DNA of 64,000 nucleotides from Wenyingzhuangia fucanilytica (GCF_001697185.1 NZ_CP014224.1:2294001-2358000), one strand, 5' to 3'; shown: positions 33,873-42,026, counted from the stretch's first letter. Numbers and translations are program-made. Notes: a model not told the origin generated them from the sequence alone.

Positions 33873-35566
33873 ACGTTTGTTTTTGTTTGCTGACAAATTT
33901 GATTTTGCAAATCATCTTTACAAATAATACCATCAAAACAATCTACTGCCTCATAAGTTCTCACAAACAAGTTGTCTTTTCCTAAAACAGTAACAATTCC
34001 ATTTTTAAACAAAACATCTCTTGTTGGTCCAATTGCGCCAGTCATCATTATTTTTATTTTTTTGCTTTTTAGTTCCTTTATGAATTTTATCAACATAGCA
34101 CTCGCACTACTATCAATATAAGTAATGGCTTCTGCATTAATAATTACTGCTTTTAAAGTATTTTGTTTCTCCTCAATCAACTGCCTTATCCTTTTTATAA
34201 AATAATCTTTGTTTCCAAAATACAGTTGCGCATCAAAACGAATAATTAACAAATCTTCTCTCTGTTTTGTTGTGGTAAATCTGGCTATGTTTTTAAAATA
34301 ATTACTCCCTTCTATTCTTGCCAAAATAGCAATATGAGGTTGTGATGATCTGTAAATAACCAATAATAAAGACAGTACTACTCCTATTAAAATTCCTTCG
34401 GTTATCCCCAAAAACAAAGTGATGATAAAAGTGATGAGTAATAAAAAAAACTCATCTTTTTGATGTTTATATAAGTGTTTAGGATATTCTAAATCTATCA
34501 AATTAAAAACAGCTACCAATATCATTGCTGCCAACACAGCCATAGGCAAGTAATAAAATAAAGGAGTAAAAAACATTAAGGTTAAACCAACAACCAAGGC
34601 TGCTATTAAAGAGGCAAGTCCTGTTTTTGCTCCCGCTTGATGATTAACCGCTGTTCTTGCAAAACCTCCTGTACTGGGAAAAGATTGAAACAAAGAACCT
34701 ATGATATTAGAAAAACCAATAGCTTTTAATTCTTGATTGGCATCTACCTGATAACCATCTATATTTTCTTCTAACGATTTTGATATAGAACTGGCTTCCA
34801 TATAACCAACCAACGCTAGAGTTAATGCCATTGGAGCCAATGTTAGTATAGAAACCTCATTAAAACTAGGCCACTTAAAAACAGGTAATCCTTTTGGAAT
34901 TTCTTTAACTATCTCTACTCCTAAATGATGTAAATTAAAAACATAAACCACCACAATTCCTAAAAAAACAACCAATAAAGCTGATGGAATTTTGGGTAGG
35001 ATTTTTTTAACTAAAAAAATAATAACAATGGCAGAAACTCCTATAGCCAGTGTTACTAAATGCACTTCTTTTAGCATTGATATGATATTTGTAGCACTAG
35101 ATACACCTGTTAAATTTTTAACTTGACTTAACCCTATCACTATAGCAACGGCAGAAGTAAAACCACTAATAACAGGTTTTGATAAAAAATTAACAAAAAA
35201 TCCCATTTTTAAAAAGCCCATCAACACTTGAATTGCTCCCGTAAACAAGGCTAAAAAAATAGCCATAGAAACATAACTTTCTAAGCCAGTTAAAGATAAG
35301 GCAGATAAACTAGACGCTACCAATAAAGAATCCATGGCAACAGGCCCTACCGACAATTGCCTAGAAGTTCCCATTAGCGCATAAATTATTTGGGGAATTA
35401 GCGCTGTGTACAAACCAAAAACCGGTGGTAAACCAGCAATCATGGCATAGGCCATCCCTTGGGGAATTAACAAAACTCCAACCGTAATTCCTGCAAAAAC
35501 ATCTCCTTTTAAAAATTTTGTATCATAAGTAGGTAACCATATTAAAAAAGGAAAGTTGCGCTTCAT
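33869..35566 (-). CDS. SulP-family anion transporter with STAS domain
   Basis: A 565-residue membrane protein. The N-terminal 400 residues contain about 10-12 helices with SulP motifs (LPTYDTKFLKGDVFAGITVGVLLIPQGMAYAMIAGLPPVFGLY split across the first helices, QLSVGPVAMDSLL, GSLFQSFPSTGGFARTAVN). The last 120 residues are a STAS domain (LLIIRFDAQLYFGNKDYF, VIINAEAITYIDSSASAMLIKF). It may carry sulfate, bicarbonate or another anion; the sulfur neighbours and the shared operator favour a sulfur oxyanion. Confidence 0.9.
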   Translation of the reverse strand: MKRNFPFLIWLPTYDTKFLKGDVFAGITVGVLLIPQGMAYAMIAGLPPVFGLYTALIPQIIYALMGTSRQLSVGPVAMDSLLVASSLSALSLTGLESYVSMAIFLALFTGAIQVLMGFLKMGFFVNFLSKPVISGFTSAVAIVIGLSQVKNLTGVSSATNIISMLKEVHLVTLAIGVSAIVIIFLVKKILPKIPSALLVVFLGIVVVYVFNLHHLGVEIVKEIPKGLPVFKWPSFNEVSILTLAPMALTLALVGYMEASSISKSLEENIDGYQVDANQELKAIGFSNIIGSLFQSFPSTGGFARTAVNHQAGAKTGLASLIAALVVGLTLMFFTPLFYYLPMAVLAAMILVAVFNLIDLEYPKHLYKHQKDEFFLLLITFIITLFLGITEGILIGVVLSLLLVIYRSSQPHIAILARIEGSNYFKNIARFTTTKQREDLLIIRFDAQLYFGNKDYFIKRIRQLIEEKQNTLKAVIINAEAITYIDSSASAMLIKFIKELKSKKIKIMMTGAIGPTRDVLFKNGIVTVLGKDNLFVRTYEAVDCFDGIICKDDLQNQICQQTKTNV

Positions 35567-35584
35567 GTATTCTATAATTTATCA

Positions 35585-35628
35585 CAAAAATACTGGCATA
35601 AAAAAGCCTAGGCAGTAACAAAAGTTAC
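35585..35628 (-). promoter_or_regulatory. Crp/Fnr-type operator and promoter of the SulP gene
   Basis: GTAAC-AAAA-GTTAC (35615-35628) lies exactly 22 bp upstream of the minus-strand -7 box TATTTTTG (35592-35585). The predicted start near 35581 puts the operator centre at about -41, the class II activator position. Confidence 0.75.
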
Positions 35629-35725
35629 AGAACAAGAGCTTCTTATAAAAAAACAAGCTATTATACTTTTATATGAACAATAGTTTAACGATTTTTACGC
35701 CTTGAAAATAAATTCACATTGAACA

Positions 35726-36964
35726 ATGGCAAAGACAGAAAAAGAGATTATTTTATTAAAAGTTTCTGGACAAGATAAGCCGGGAGTTACTGCAGGATTA
35801 ACCACTGTTTTAGCTACGTATGATGCTGTTATATTAGACATAGGACAAGCTGATATACACGACACTTTATCTTTAGGTATTTTATTTGAAGTAAAAGCAG
35901 GACACGATGCTGCACCTGTTTTGAAAGATCTTTTATTTAAAGGATACGAATTAGGAATTAGCGTTAAGTTTATTCCTGTAACTCTTGAAGACTACGAAAG
36001 TTGGGTAGCAGCACAAGGAAAACAACGTTATATCGTAACCATTTTAGGAGAATCTTTAGCAGCAAAACAAGTAGCTGCTGTAACTCAAGAAATGTCTGAC
36101 TTAGGTTTAAACATTGATGCCATTAAACGTTTAACAGGAAGAACATCTTTAGTAAAACCTGTAGACTATCCACGTTCTTGTGTACAATTGTCTGTAAGAG
36201 GAGAAATCATCAACAAAGCACAATTGACCTCTAAATTCATGCAAATTTCTAGAGATTTAGATGTAGATATCGCTTTCCAAGAAGACAACATTTATCGTAG
36301 AAACAGACGTTTGGTTTGTTTTGATATGGATTCTACCTTAATTCAAGCTGAAGTAATTGACAAATTAGCTGAGTTAGCAGGTGTTGGAGAAGAAGTTTCT
36401 GCCATTACAGAATCTGCCATGCGTGGAGAAATTGACTTTAACGAAAGTTTTAAAAAACGTATGTCTTTGTTAAAAGGATTAAGCGAAGATGTATTACAAG
36501 ATGTAGCTATTAACTTACCTATTACTAAAGGAGCTCACAGATTGTTTAAAGCTTTAAAATATTACGGGTTTAAAACTGCTATTTTATCTGGAGGATTTAC
36601 CTATTTTGGTGAATATTTACAGAAAGAATTGGGTATTGATTACGTTTTTGCCAACCAATTAGAAATTAAAGATGGTGCCTTAACAGGTGGATATTTAGGA
36701 GAAATTGTAGATGGTAAGAAGAAAGCAGAATTATTAAAAGAAATTGCACAAAAAGAAGGAATTGACATCAACCAAACTATTGCTGTTGGTGACGGAGCTA
36801 ATGACTTACCAATGTTAAGTTTGGCTGGTTTAGGAATTGCTTTCCATGCAAAACCTAAAGTAAAAGAAAGTGCAGAAAGTTCTATTTCTAGTTTAGGATT
36901 GGATGGTGTACTTTATCTATTAGGATTCCATGACAGACATATTGATGAATTAGAAAACAAATAA
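35726..36964 (+). CDS. serB: Phosphoserine phosphatase with two ACT domains
   Basis: A 412-residue protein. The N-terminal 170 residues are a tandem ACT region (ILLKVSGQDKPGVTAGLTTVL, YIVTILGESLAAKQVAAVTQEM). The HAD phosphatase follows with the nucleophile motif FDMDSTLIQAEVIDKLAELAG near residue 205, AILSGGFTYFGEYLQKELG and the Mg-binding GDGANDLPML. It makes L-serine, the substrate of GlyA encoded 1.5 kb downstream. It is divergent from SulP and ends at a shared terminator. Confidence 0.95.
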   Translation: MAKTEKEIILLKVSGQDKPGVTAGLTTVLATYDAVILDIGQADIHDTLSLGILFEVKAGHDAAPVLKDLLFKGYELGISVKFIPVTLEDYESWVAAQGKQRYIVTILGESLAAKQVAAVTQEMSDLGLNIDAIKRLTGRTSLVKPVDYPRSCVQLSVRGEIINKAQLTSKFMQISRDLDVDIAFQEDNIYRRNRRLVCFDMDSTLIQAEVIDKLAELAGVGEEVSAITESAMRGEIDFNESFKKRMSLLKGLSEDVLQDVAINLPITKGAHRLFKALKYYGFKTAILSGGFTYFGEYLQKELGIDYVFANQLEIKDGALTGGYLGEIVDGKKKAELLKEIAQKEGIDINQTIAVGDGANDLPMLSLAGLGIAFHAKPKVKESAESSISSLGLDGVLYLLGFHDRHIDELENK

Positions 36965-36981
36965 TTCTAAACAACATAAAC

Positions 36982-37015
36982 AAAAAAGCTTCTCTTTAAA
37001 AGAGAAGCTTTTTTG
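36982..37015. terminator. Bidirectional intrinsic terminator
   Basis: A long stem AAAAAAGCTTCTCT / AGAGAAGCTTTTTT with a short loop lies between convergent serB and the Crp/Fnr gene, with A- and T-runs on the two sides. Confidence 0.85.
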
Positions 37016-37017
37016 TT

Positions 37018-37653
37018 TTACAACAATTCTAAAGAGTTTCTATGAAGCATTAAAACTTTATTTTTCTCTAACTTTTTAAGCAACCTAGAAATCACAACTC
37101 TAGAAGTATGTAATTCATATGCAATCTCTTGATGAGTACTTTTTATCACTGAACTTCCTGTAACGGCAACTTTGTCTTTTAAATATTTTAGCAATCTTTC
37201 ATCCATTTTTTTAAAAGCGATATTATCTATGGTTTCTAATAATTCCATCAACCTATTGTGATAACTATCAAAAACAAACTGTCTCCAAGATTTATACTTT
37301 CCTGTCCACTCTTCCATTTTTTCTACAGGAATCATTACTAAAACAGTATCTAACTCTGTAACAGCTCTAATTTCACTTTTGTGATTACCCACACAACATG
37401 TCATAGTCATTGCGCAAGTATCTCCTTTTTCTAAAAAGTACAACAACAACTCATCTCCATCCTCATCTTCTCTTAAAATTTTAATAGCCCCTTCTATTAA
37501 TAAAGGCATAGATTTAATGTATTGCCCTATATCCATTAATTTAGATCCAGCAGCTACGTGTTTTAAAGTAGCTACTCTATCTACTTCTTCAATCAACTCT
37601 TTTTCAAAAAGGTGTCCGTAATGTAATTGTAGTTCTTGTAACATATAGTTCAT
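37018..37653 (-). CDS. Crp/Fnr regulator with cysteine cluster, candidate sulfur regulator
   Basis: A 211-residue Crp/Fnr regulator. The N-terminal sensor domain holds three cysteines in GDTCAMTMTCCVGNHKS (about residues 80, 86 and 87). The C-terminal winged helix has STHQEIAYELHTSRVVISRLLKKLEKN. The frame opens at 37728, but the -7 box TACATTTG at 37672-37665 lies downstream of that codon, so the ATG at 37653 or the one at 37644 is the true start. The Cys cluster and the nearby SulP/MBL-rhodanese genes suggest thiol-based sensing of sulfide or persulfide and binding to GTAAC-N4-GTTAC; this is inference. It is divergent from the peptide genes. Confidence 0.82.
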   Translation of the reverse strand: MNYMLQELQLHYGHLFEKELIEEVDRVATLKHVAAGSKLMDIGQYIKSMPLLIEGAIKILREDEDGDELLLYFLEKGDTCAMTMTCCVGNHKSEIRAVTELDTVLVMIPVEKMEEWTGKYKSWRQFVFDSYHNRLMELLETIDNIAFKKMDERLLKYLKDKVAVTGSSVIKSTHQEIAYELHTSRVVISRLLKKLEKNKVLMLHRNSLELL

Positions 37654-37664
37654 TATATATCTAT

Positions 37665-37672
37665 CAAATGTA
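37665..37672 (-). promoter_or_regulatory. -7 element of the Crp/Fnr gene
   Basis: The minus strand reads TACATTTG, an exact TAnnTTTG match. A start near 37661 implies a leader of only about 8 nt to the ATG at 37653 or 17 nt to that at 37644. Confidence 0.45.
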
Positions 37673-37748
37673 TTAAATAAGTTAGTACTTATAGTAAAGC
37701 TGCTAAAAAACATATGATTTCTCAACACCCTGCTTGATAAAAAGATGA

Positions 37749-37799
37749 AAACAAACTGTTATAACGCAGTTTGTTTACTGTCAGTGTTTTATAGCTTTA
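37749..37799 (+). promoter_or_regulatory. Palindromic operator and promoter of the small-peptide genes
   Basis: Perfect 10-bp arms AAACAAACTG (37749-37758) and CAGTTTGTTT (37767-37776) flank an 8-nt spacer. The -7-like box TAGCTTTA lies at 37792-37799, and TTTG at 37770-37773 (inside the right arm) lies 18 bp before it. The palindrome centre is 29.5 bp from the -7 box, the same distance as at the three sulfur promoters, although the sequence differs. Confidence 0.6.
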
Positions 37800-37837
37800 C
37801 CATATGAAATATTACTAATATTTAAAATTCAAACATT

Positions 37838-37987
37838 ATGAAGTATTTAAACAAAAACATCGAAGAAATTGGTAAAAGAGCTAATGAAAAATCTCTAATA
37901 GATTATTCAACATCATGTGGTATATTTCAAAATTGTGATTACAACAGTCCTGTTGTAAAGAATTGTCTTCAAAGCAATAAAGCTTAG
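37838..37987 (+). CDS. Small peptide 1 of a tandem family (49 residues)
   Basis: An unrecognised 49-residue peptide. It begins MKYLNKNIEEIGKR, has KSL at 18-20, then STSCGIFQNCDYN at 24-36 and a tail ending KNCLQSNKA with a third Cys. It has no hydrophobic signal peptide and no Gly-Gly leader motif. Two downstream paralogs share the first 36 positions without gaps, which is the main evidence that it is a real gene. It may be the precursor of a modified or secreted peptide, a signal, or a small regulatory protein. A palindrome and a plausible promoter lie upstream; a Crp/Fnr gene is divergent. Confidence 0.75.
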   Translation: MKYLNKNIEEIGKRANEKSLIDYSTSCGIFQNCDYNSPVVKNCLQSNKA

Positions 37988-38030
37988 TAATCATAGATAA
38001 CAAAATCAGTAACCTAAAAATATTTTAATT

Positions 38031-38189
38031 ATGGCTTATTTAAATAAAAACATAGAAGCATTGACAAAAAAAGTAAGTAGTAAGTCTTTGGCTAATCGTT
38101 CTATTACTGATGGTATTTTTAAAATATCTGATTATAATATTTTTTTAGTAAAAGAATCTGGCCAGGGTCCACGTAGCTTATCATTTTAA
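38031..38189 (+). CDS. Small peptide 2 of a tandem family (52 residues)
   Basis: A 52-residue paralog of the previous peptide, 43 bp downstream. It begins MAYLNKNIEALTKK and keeps KSL (18-20), GIF (28-30) and DYN (34-36). Both cysteines of the shared motif are replaced: C27 by D and C33 by S (DGIFKISDYN). The tail, NIFLVKESGQGPRSLSF, is unlike those of the other two copies. The preserved spacing but lost cysteines suggest either a diverged product or a partner without disulfide or thioether. Function unknown. Confidence 0.72.
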   Translation: MAYLNKNIEALTKKVSSKSLANRSITDGIFKISDYNIFLVKESGQGPRSLSF

Positions 38190-38225
38190 TAACAAAAAAG
38201 TCATCTTATAATTTCTTTTTTGCTG

Positions 38226-38233
38226 TAAGTTTG
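38226..38233 (+). promoter_or_regulatory. -7-like element before small peptide 3
   Basis: TAAGTTTG is an exact TAnnTTTG match, 34 bp before the ATG at 38267. No TTTG -33 box was found at the proper distance, so a separate promoter for the third copy is only possible. Confidence 0.3.
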
Positions 38234-38266
38234 TACTAAAAAAGTTGACCTATAAAAAAAGCAATT

Positions 38267-38431
38267 ATGAAATATTTAAATGAAAACATACAGGCTTTGT
38301 CTAAACTACAAAGCAATAAGTCTTTAGTAAGAGCAAACACTTCTTGTGGTATTTTTCAAGATTGTGATTATAATCAAGACACTGGTAAGCTATATCACCA
38401 GAAAAAAATAGAAACCTTACCTCCCAAATAA
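38267..38431 (+). CDS. Small peptide 3 of a tandem family (54 residues)
   Basis: A 54-residue paralog, 77 bp after peptide 2. It begins MKYLNENIQALSKL, has KSL at 18-20 and NTSCGIFQDCDYN at 24-36, nearly the same as in peptide 1, with both cysteines (27 and 33). The tail is hydrophilic and ends IETLPPK. The TAA stop is directly followed by a strong terminator shared with glyA. Conservation of CGIFQ-x-CDYN between copies 1 and 3, with freely varying tails, points to selection on this motif. Function unknown. Confidence 0.75.
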   Translation: MKYLNENIQALSKLQSNKSLVRANTSCGIFQDCDYNQDTGKLYHQKKIETLPPK

Positions 38432-38463
38432 AAAAAGAGCCGCTAAAATTAGCGGCTCTTTTT
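38432..38463. terminator. Bidirectional intrinsic terminator
   Basis: Stem GAGCCGCT/AGCGGCTC (38437-38444, 38451-38458), extendable by two A-T pairs, is flanked by an A-run and a T-run. It ends both the peptide cluster and glyA. Confidence 0.88.
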
Positions 38464-38481
38464 AATTTTATCTAAAATAGA

Positions 38482-39756
38482 TTACCATTGGAATAATGGT
38501 CTATCTTGCATAAATTCATTTACTTTATTAGCTACAGCTTCTAAAACTTCTTCGTTTTCAAAGTTATTGATTACTTCATCAATAAAGTTAGCTACCACAG
38601 CCATATCGTCCTCTTTTAATCCACGAGTAGTTACTGCAGATGCTCCTAAACGGATACCTGAAGTTACAAATGGAGAACGAGTATCATAAGGAACCATGTT
38701 TTTATTTACAGTAATATCTGCTTTTACCAACGCTTGCTCAGCATCTTTACCAGATAAGTTTTTATTTCTTAAGTCAATTAACATACAGTGGTTGTCTGTA
38801 CCTCCAGAAATAATTTTATAATCTTTAGCTACTAATTCTTTTGCTAATCTAGCAGCATTCTTTTTAACTTGAACTTGGTAGTGTAAGTACTCATCTGTTA
38901 AAGCTTCACCTAAAGCAATAGCTTTTGCAGCAATAACGTGCTCTAATGGCCCACCTTGCATTCCTGGGAATACAGCTCCATTAATCATAGCAGACATCAT
39001 TTTTAAGTTACCATTCTTTAACTTAATTCCATCTCTATTTTCAAAGTCTTTACCCATCATAATCATACCTCCTCTTGGACCTCTTAAAGTCTTGTGAGTA
39101 GTTGTAGTTACAAAGTGACAGTGAGGCATTGGATCATTTAAGATTCCTTTTGCAATCATTCCAGATGGATGAGAAATATCAGCTAATAAATAAGCTCCTA
39201 CTTCGTCAGCAATTTCTCTAAACTTAGCAAAATCAATATCTCTTGAGTAAGAAGAAGCACCAGCAACAATCATTTTTGGTTTTTCTGCCTTAGCAATTTC
39301 TAAAATGTTATCGTAGTTTAAAACCTCAGTTTCTTTATCTACACCATAGTGTACAGCTTTGTAAATTTTTCCTGAAAAGTTTACTGGAGAACCATGTGTT
39401 AAGTGACCACCGTGAGATAAGTCAAAACCTAAAATTTTATCTCCTGGCTCTAATACAGCAAAATACACTGCTGCATTTGCTTGAGAACCTGAGTGAGGCT
39501 GTACGTTTACGTATTCAGCACCGTATAATTCTTTAGCTCTATCTATTGCTAACTGTTCAACAATATCAACAACTTCACATCCTCCATAGTATCTTTTTCC
39601 AGGATACCCTTCAGCATATTTATTTGTTAAAACAGAACCTTGAGCTTCCATTACTTGTTCACTAACAAAGTTTTCAGAAGCAATTAATTCAATTCCTTTT
39701 AATTGTCTTTCTTTTTCGTCTTGAATTAAATCAAATATGATTTGATCACGTTTCAT
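38482..39756 (-). CDS. glyA: Serine hydroxymethyltransferase
   Basis: A 424-residue PLP enzyme converting serine and tetrahydrofolate to glycine and methylene-tetrahydrofolate. It has [39 protein letters not shown] near the N-terminus (in pieces), [29 protein letters not shown] and the PLP-lysine motif [14 protein letters not shown]. The length is normal. A TATTTTTG -7 box lies at 39797-39790 on the minus strand. It converges with the peptide cluster; no functional link is evident. Confidence 0.97.
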   Translation of the reverse strand: MKRDQIIFDLIQDEKERQLKGIELIASENFVSEQVMEAQGSVLTNKYAEGYPGKRYYGGCEVVDIVEQLAIDRAKELYGAEYVNVQPHSGSQANAAVYFAVLEPGDKILGFDLSHGGHLTHGSPVNFSGKIYKAVHYGVDKETEVLNYDNILEIAKAEKPKMIVAGASSYSRDIDFAKFREIADEVGAYLLADISHPSGMIAKGILNDPMPHCHFVTTTTHKTLRGPRGGMIMMGKDFENRDGIKLKNGNLKMMSAMINGAVFPGMQGGPLEHVIAAKAIALGEALTDEYLHYQVQVKKNAARLAKELVAKDYKIISGGTDNHCMLIDLRNKNLSGKDAEQALVKADITVNKNMVPYDTRSPFVTSGIRLGASAVTTRGLKEDDMAVVANFIDEVINNFENEEVLEAVANKVNEFMQDRPLFQW

Positions 39757-39789
39757 ATTCTAGGTGTTTTTGAGGTTGAAAATGAGTTG

Positions 39790-39797
39790 CAAAAATA
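39790..39797 (-). promoter_or_regulatory. -7 element of glyA
   Basis: The minus strand reads TATTTTTG. A TTTG lies at 39824-39821, 23 bp upstream, slightly longer than the usual spacing. Confidence 0.4.
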
Positions 39798-39978
39798 ATA
39801 AATATTTACTCACACATAACCAAAAGAAGTAAGAATATATTTCTTTAGTTTACTTCTATATAGAATTCTATACTTTTTAGATTAATATTATCATTACAAA
39901 ACAGATTTTTTTCCTTTTTGGCCTTAAAACAGTCCTTTATAATCTTATTTAAAACAAGGTTTTTAATTTTATTGGCAT

Positions 39979-39986
39979 TAATTTTG
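39979..39986 (+). promoter_or_regulatory. -7 element of the lipoprotein gene
   Basis: TAATTTTG matches TAnnTTTG and lies 23 bp before the ATG at 40009. No matching -33 box was found. Confidence 0.4.
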
Positions 39987-40008
39987 TCTGACCTCTAAAA
40001 AACATACT

Positions 40009-41175
40009 ATGATAAAAAAATTACTCCTTTTACTTTTATTTATAAGCTCAATAATAAGCTGTAGTGGTTTAAAAAGTACTCAAAAATTTTTGGCACAAGG
40101 AAATTATGATCAAGCTATAGATCAATCTTTAAATTATTTACAAAAAAATAGATATGGTAAAAAAGCTCCTGAGTTTCATCAATTATTGTTTGAATCATAT
40201 AATAAAGCGGTTGAAAAGGACAAGCGAACTTTAGCCTATCTAACACAAGACTCAAATCCAGAAAGTTTAGAGCAAAAATTTAATGTGTTACTAAAATTAG
40301 AACAAAGACAAAATAAAATACGCCCTTTGTTGCCTATTAATGGGTTTAATTTTAAAACAGAAAACTACACTTCTGAAACATTAAGTACCCGAAATAAATT
40401 ATCTGAATACTTATATAAAAAAGCCAATGATAAACTAGCTTCAAAAAACAAACAGTTTATTAGAGAGGCTCATGATGATTTTAACTATTTACAGGAAATC
40501 AATCCAAACTATAAAAATGTTCCTAGTTTAATTGATGTTTCTAGAGCTAAAGGAATGGGTTATGTGATTATTTCTTTTCACAACAACACAAGTCAAATAA
40601 TTCCACAAAAATTAGCAGATAATTTATTAAACCTAGAACAATATAATTTAGATAATTATTGGACGACATACCAAACTTATGTTGATAACAACATCCACTA
40701 TGATTTTGAACTAAAATTAATTTATGATGAAATCATCATAAGTCCTGAACGAGTTAAAGAATCTATTTTTACCAAACAAAAAGAAATTGTTCAAGGAAAA
40801 GAATATGTATTAGATAAAAACGGAAATGTTCAAAAAGATAGCAAAGGAAATGATATCAAAAGAGATAAAAAAGTTAAAATAACTAGTAAATTTCATCAAT
40901 TTTCTCAAACCAAAACTTGTGAAATTAAAGCAAGAGCTAGTATTAGTAAAATTGACAACAACCAAGTTTTATTTAGCATGCCTATAAGTAGCCTATTTAT
41001 ATTTGATCATTATTTTGCTACTCAAAGTGGAGACAAAAGAGCCTTAGATGATCATTTTATTGATATGTTAGCTAATAGAGAAATTCCATTTCCAAGTAAT
41101 GAACAAATGATTACTGATACTGGTAACGATGTAAAATGTCAGTTGCAAGAAGCACTAGTTAAATATAATTTCTAA
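40009..41175 (+). CDS. Uncharacterised lipoprotein
   Basis: A 388-residue lipoprotein with the lipidation site in LLLLLFISSIISCSG. Residues about 24-60 look like one TPR-like pair (KFLAQGNYDQAIDQSLNYLQKNRYGKKAPEFHQLL). The middle and C-terminal parts have beta-rich stretches (GYVIISFHNNTSQIIPQKLADNLL, IHYDFELKLIYDEIIISPERV, KTCEIKARASISKIDNNQVLFSMPISSLFIFDHYF) with no family recognised. It probably sits at the outer membrane, facing the periplasm. The HAD phosphatase gene follows after 50 bp with its own -7 box. Confidence 0.75.
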   Translation: MIKKLLLLLLFISSIISCSGLKSTQKFLAQGNYDQAIDQSLNYLQKNRYGKKAPEFHQLLFESYNKAVEKDKRTLAYLTQDSNPESLEQKFNVLLKLEQRQNKIRPLLPINGFNFKTENYTSETLSTRNKLSEYLYKKANDKLASKNKQFIREAHDDFNYLQEINPNYKNVPSLIDVSRAKGMGYVIISFHNNTSQIIPQKLADNLLNLEQYNLDNYWTTYQTYVDNNIHYDFELKLIYDEIIISPERVKESIFTKQKEIVQGKEYVLDKNGNVQKDSKGNDIKRDKKVKITSKFHQFSQTKTCEIKARASISKIDNNQVLFSMPISSLFIFDHYFATQSGDKRALDDHFIDMLANREIPFPSNEQMITDTGNDVKCQLQEALVKYNF

Positions 41176-41225
41176 CTATCTTTGCCACTTCTTAATTTAT
41201 TACCGTTTTACCTAAAAACAACAGG

Positions 41226-42026
41226 ATGGAATACAAAATGATAGTTTTAGACATGGATGATACTTTATTAAAAGATGATCACACCATTTCTAACAGAAAT
41301 AAAAAAGCCATAAAAGCCGCTCAAGAAGCAGGAAAATATGTGGTACTAGCCTCGGGTAGACCTACTCCAGCTATGGTTAATTATGCCAAAGAATTAGAGC
41401 TTGACAAATACAATTCATACATCATTTCATTCAATGGTGGTCAAATAATTAATATGGTTAATGAAGCTTGTATTTTTGAACAAACTCTAGAGGTTAAAGA
41501 TATCCATCAACTATTCGATTTTAGTCAAGAACATAAAACAGCGTTTATTACCTACCACAACGGAAATATTATTGGAACTCAAGAATCTGAATATATTGAT
41601 GTTGAAAAAAAAATAACAGGAATGCCTTATACTATTGTTAAGGATTTAAAAGCCAACATTACCAAAAACTGTGTTAAATGTTTGTTGTTAGAAGAACCTA
41701 GTTATTTAAAAAGTGTAGAAGCCAAACTTAAATCTTATAGAGCTGATTTAAGTGTATCGTTATCTAAACCATTCTTTTTAGAGGTAATGCCTCAGGGTAT
41801 AGATAAAGCTGCTACTTTAAAAAGATTGATAGATCAATTAGGAATAAAACAAGAAGAAACCATTGCTGTAGGAAATGCAGAAAACGATTTAACAATGGTA
41901 GAATTTGCCGGTTTAGGTGTATGGGTAGACAATGTAACTCCTGAATTAAAAGATAAAGCAAATTTAATTGTATCATCTAATAATAACGATGGGGTGGCAG
42001 AGGTTATAGAGAAGTACATGCTTTAA
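41226..42026 (+). CDS. Cof-type HAD phosphatase
   Basis: A 266-residue HAD hydrolase of the Cof/YbjI type. Motif I is VLDMDDTLLKDDHTIS, motif II lies in VLASGRPTPA, a lysine is found near KPFFLEVMPQGIDKAATLKRL and the Mg-binding motif is AVGNAENDLTMVEFAG. Such enzymes dephosphorylate sugar phosphates, FMN or PLP; the substrate cannot be read from the sequence. A TATCTTTG -7 box lies at 41177-41184. Confidence 0.9.
   Translation: MEYKMIVLDMDDTLLKDDHTISNRNKKAIKAAQEAGKYVVLASGRPTPAMVNYAKELELDKYNSYIISFNGGQIINMVNEACIFEQTLEVKDIHQLFDFSQEHKTAFITYHNGNIIGTQESEYIDVEKKITGMPYTIVKDLKANITKNCVKCLLLEEPSYLKSVEAKLKSYRADLSVSLSKPFFLEVMPQGIDKAATLKRLIDQLGIKQEETIAVGNAENDLTMVEFAGLGVWVDNVTPELKDKANLIVSSNNNDGVAEVIEKYML

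Noticed and set aside
37654-37728. Longer N-terminus of the second Crp/Fnr protein
   Set aside because: A full -7 match at 37672-37665 lies within it, and the family usually begins near the later Met.
37838-39756. Functional link between the peptide genes and the flanking serB and glyA genes (serine metabolism)
   Set aside because: The genes are convergent with or separated from the peptide genes by strong terminators, and the peptides are not Ser-rich in a telling way.
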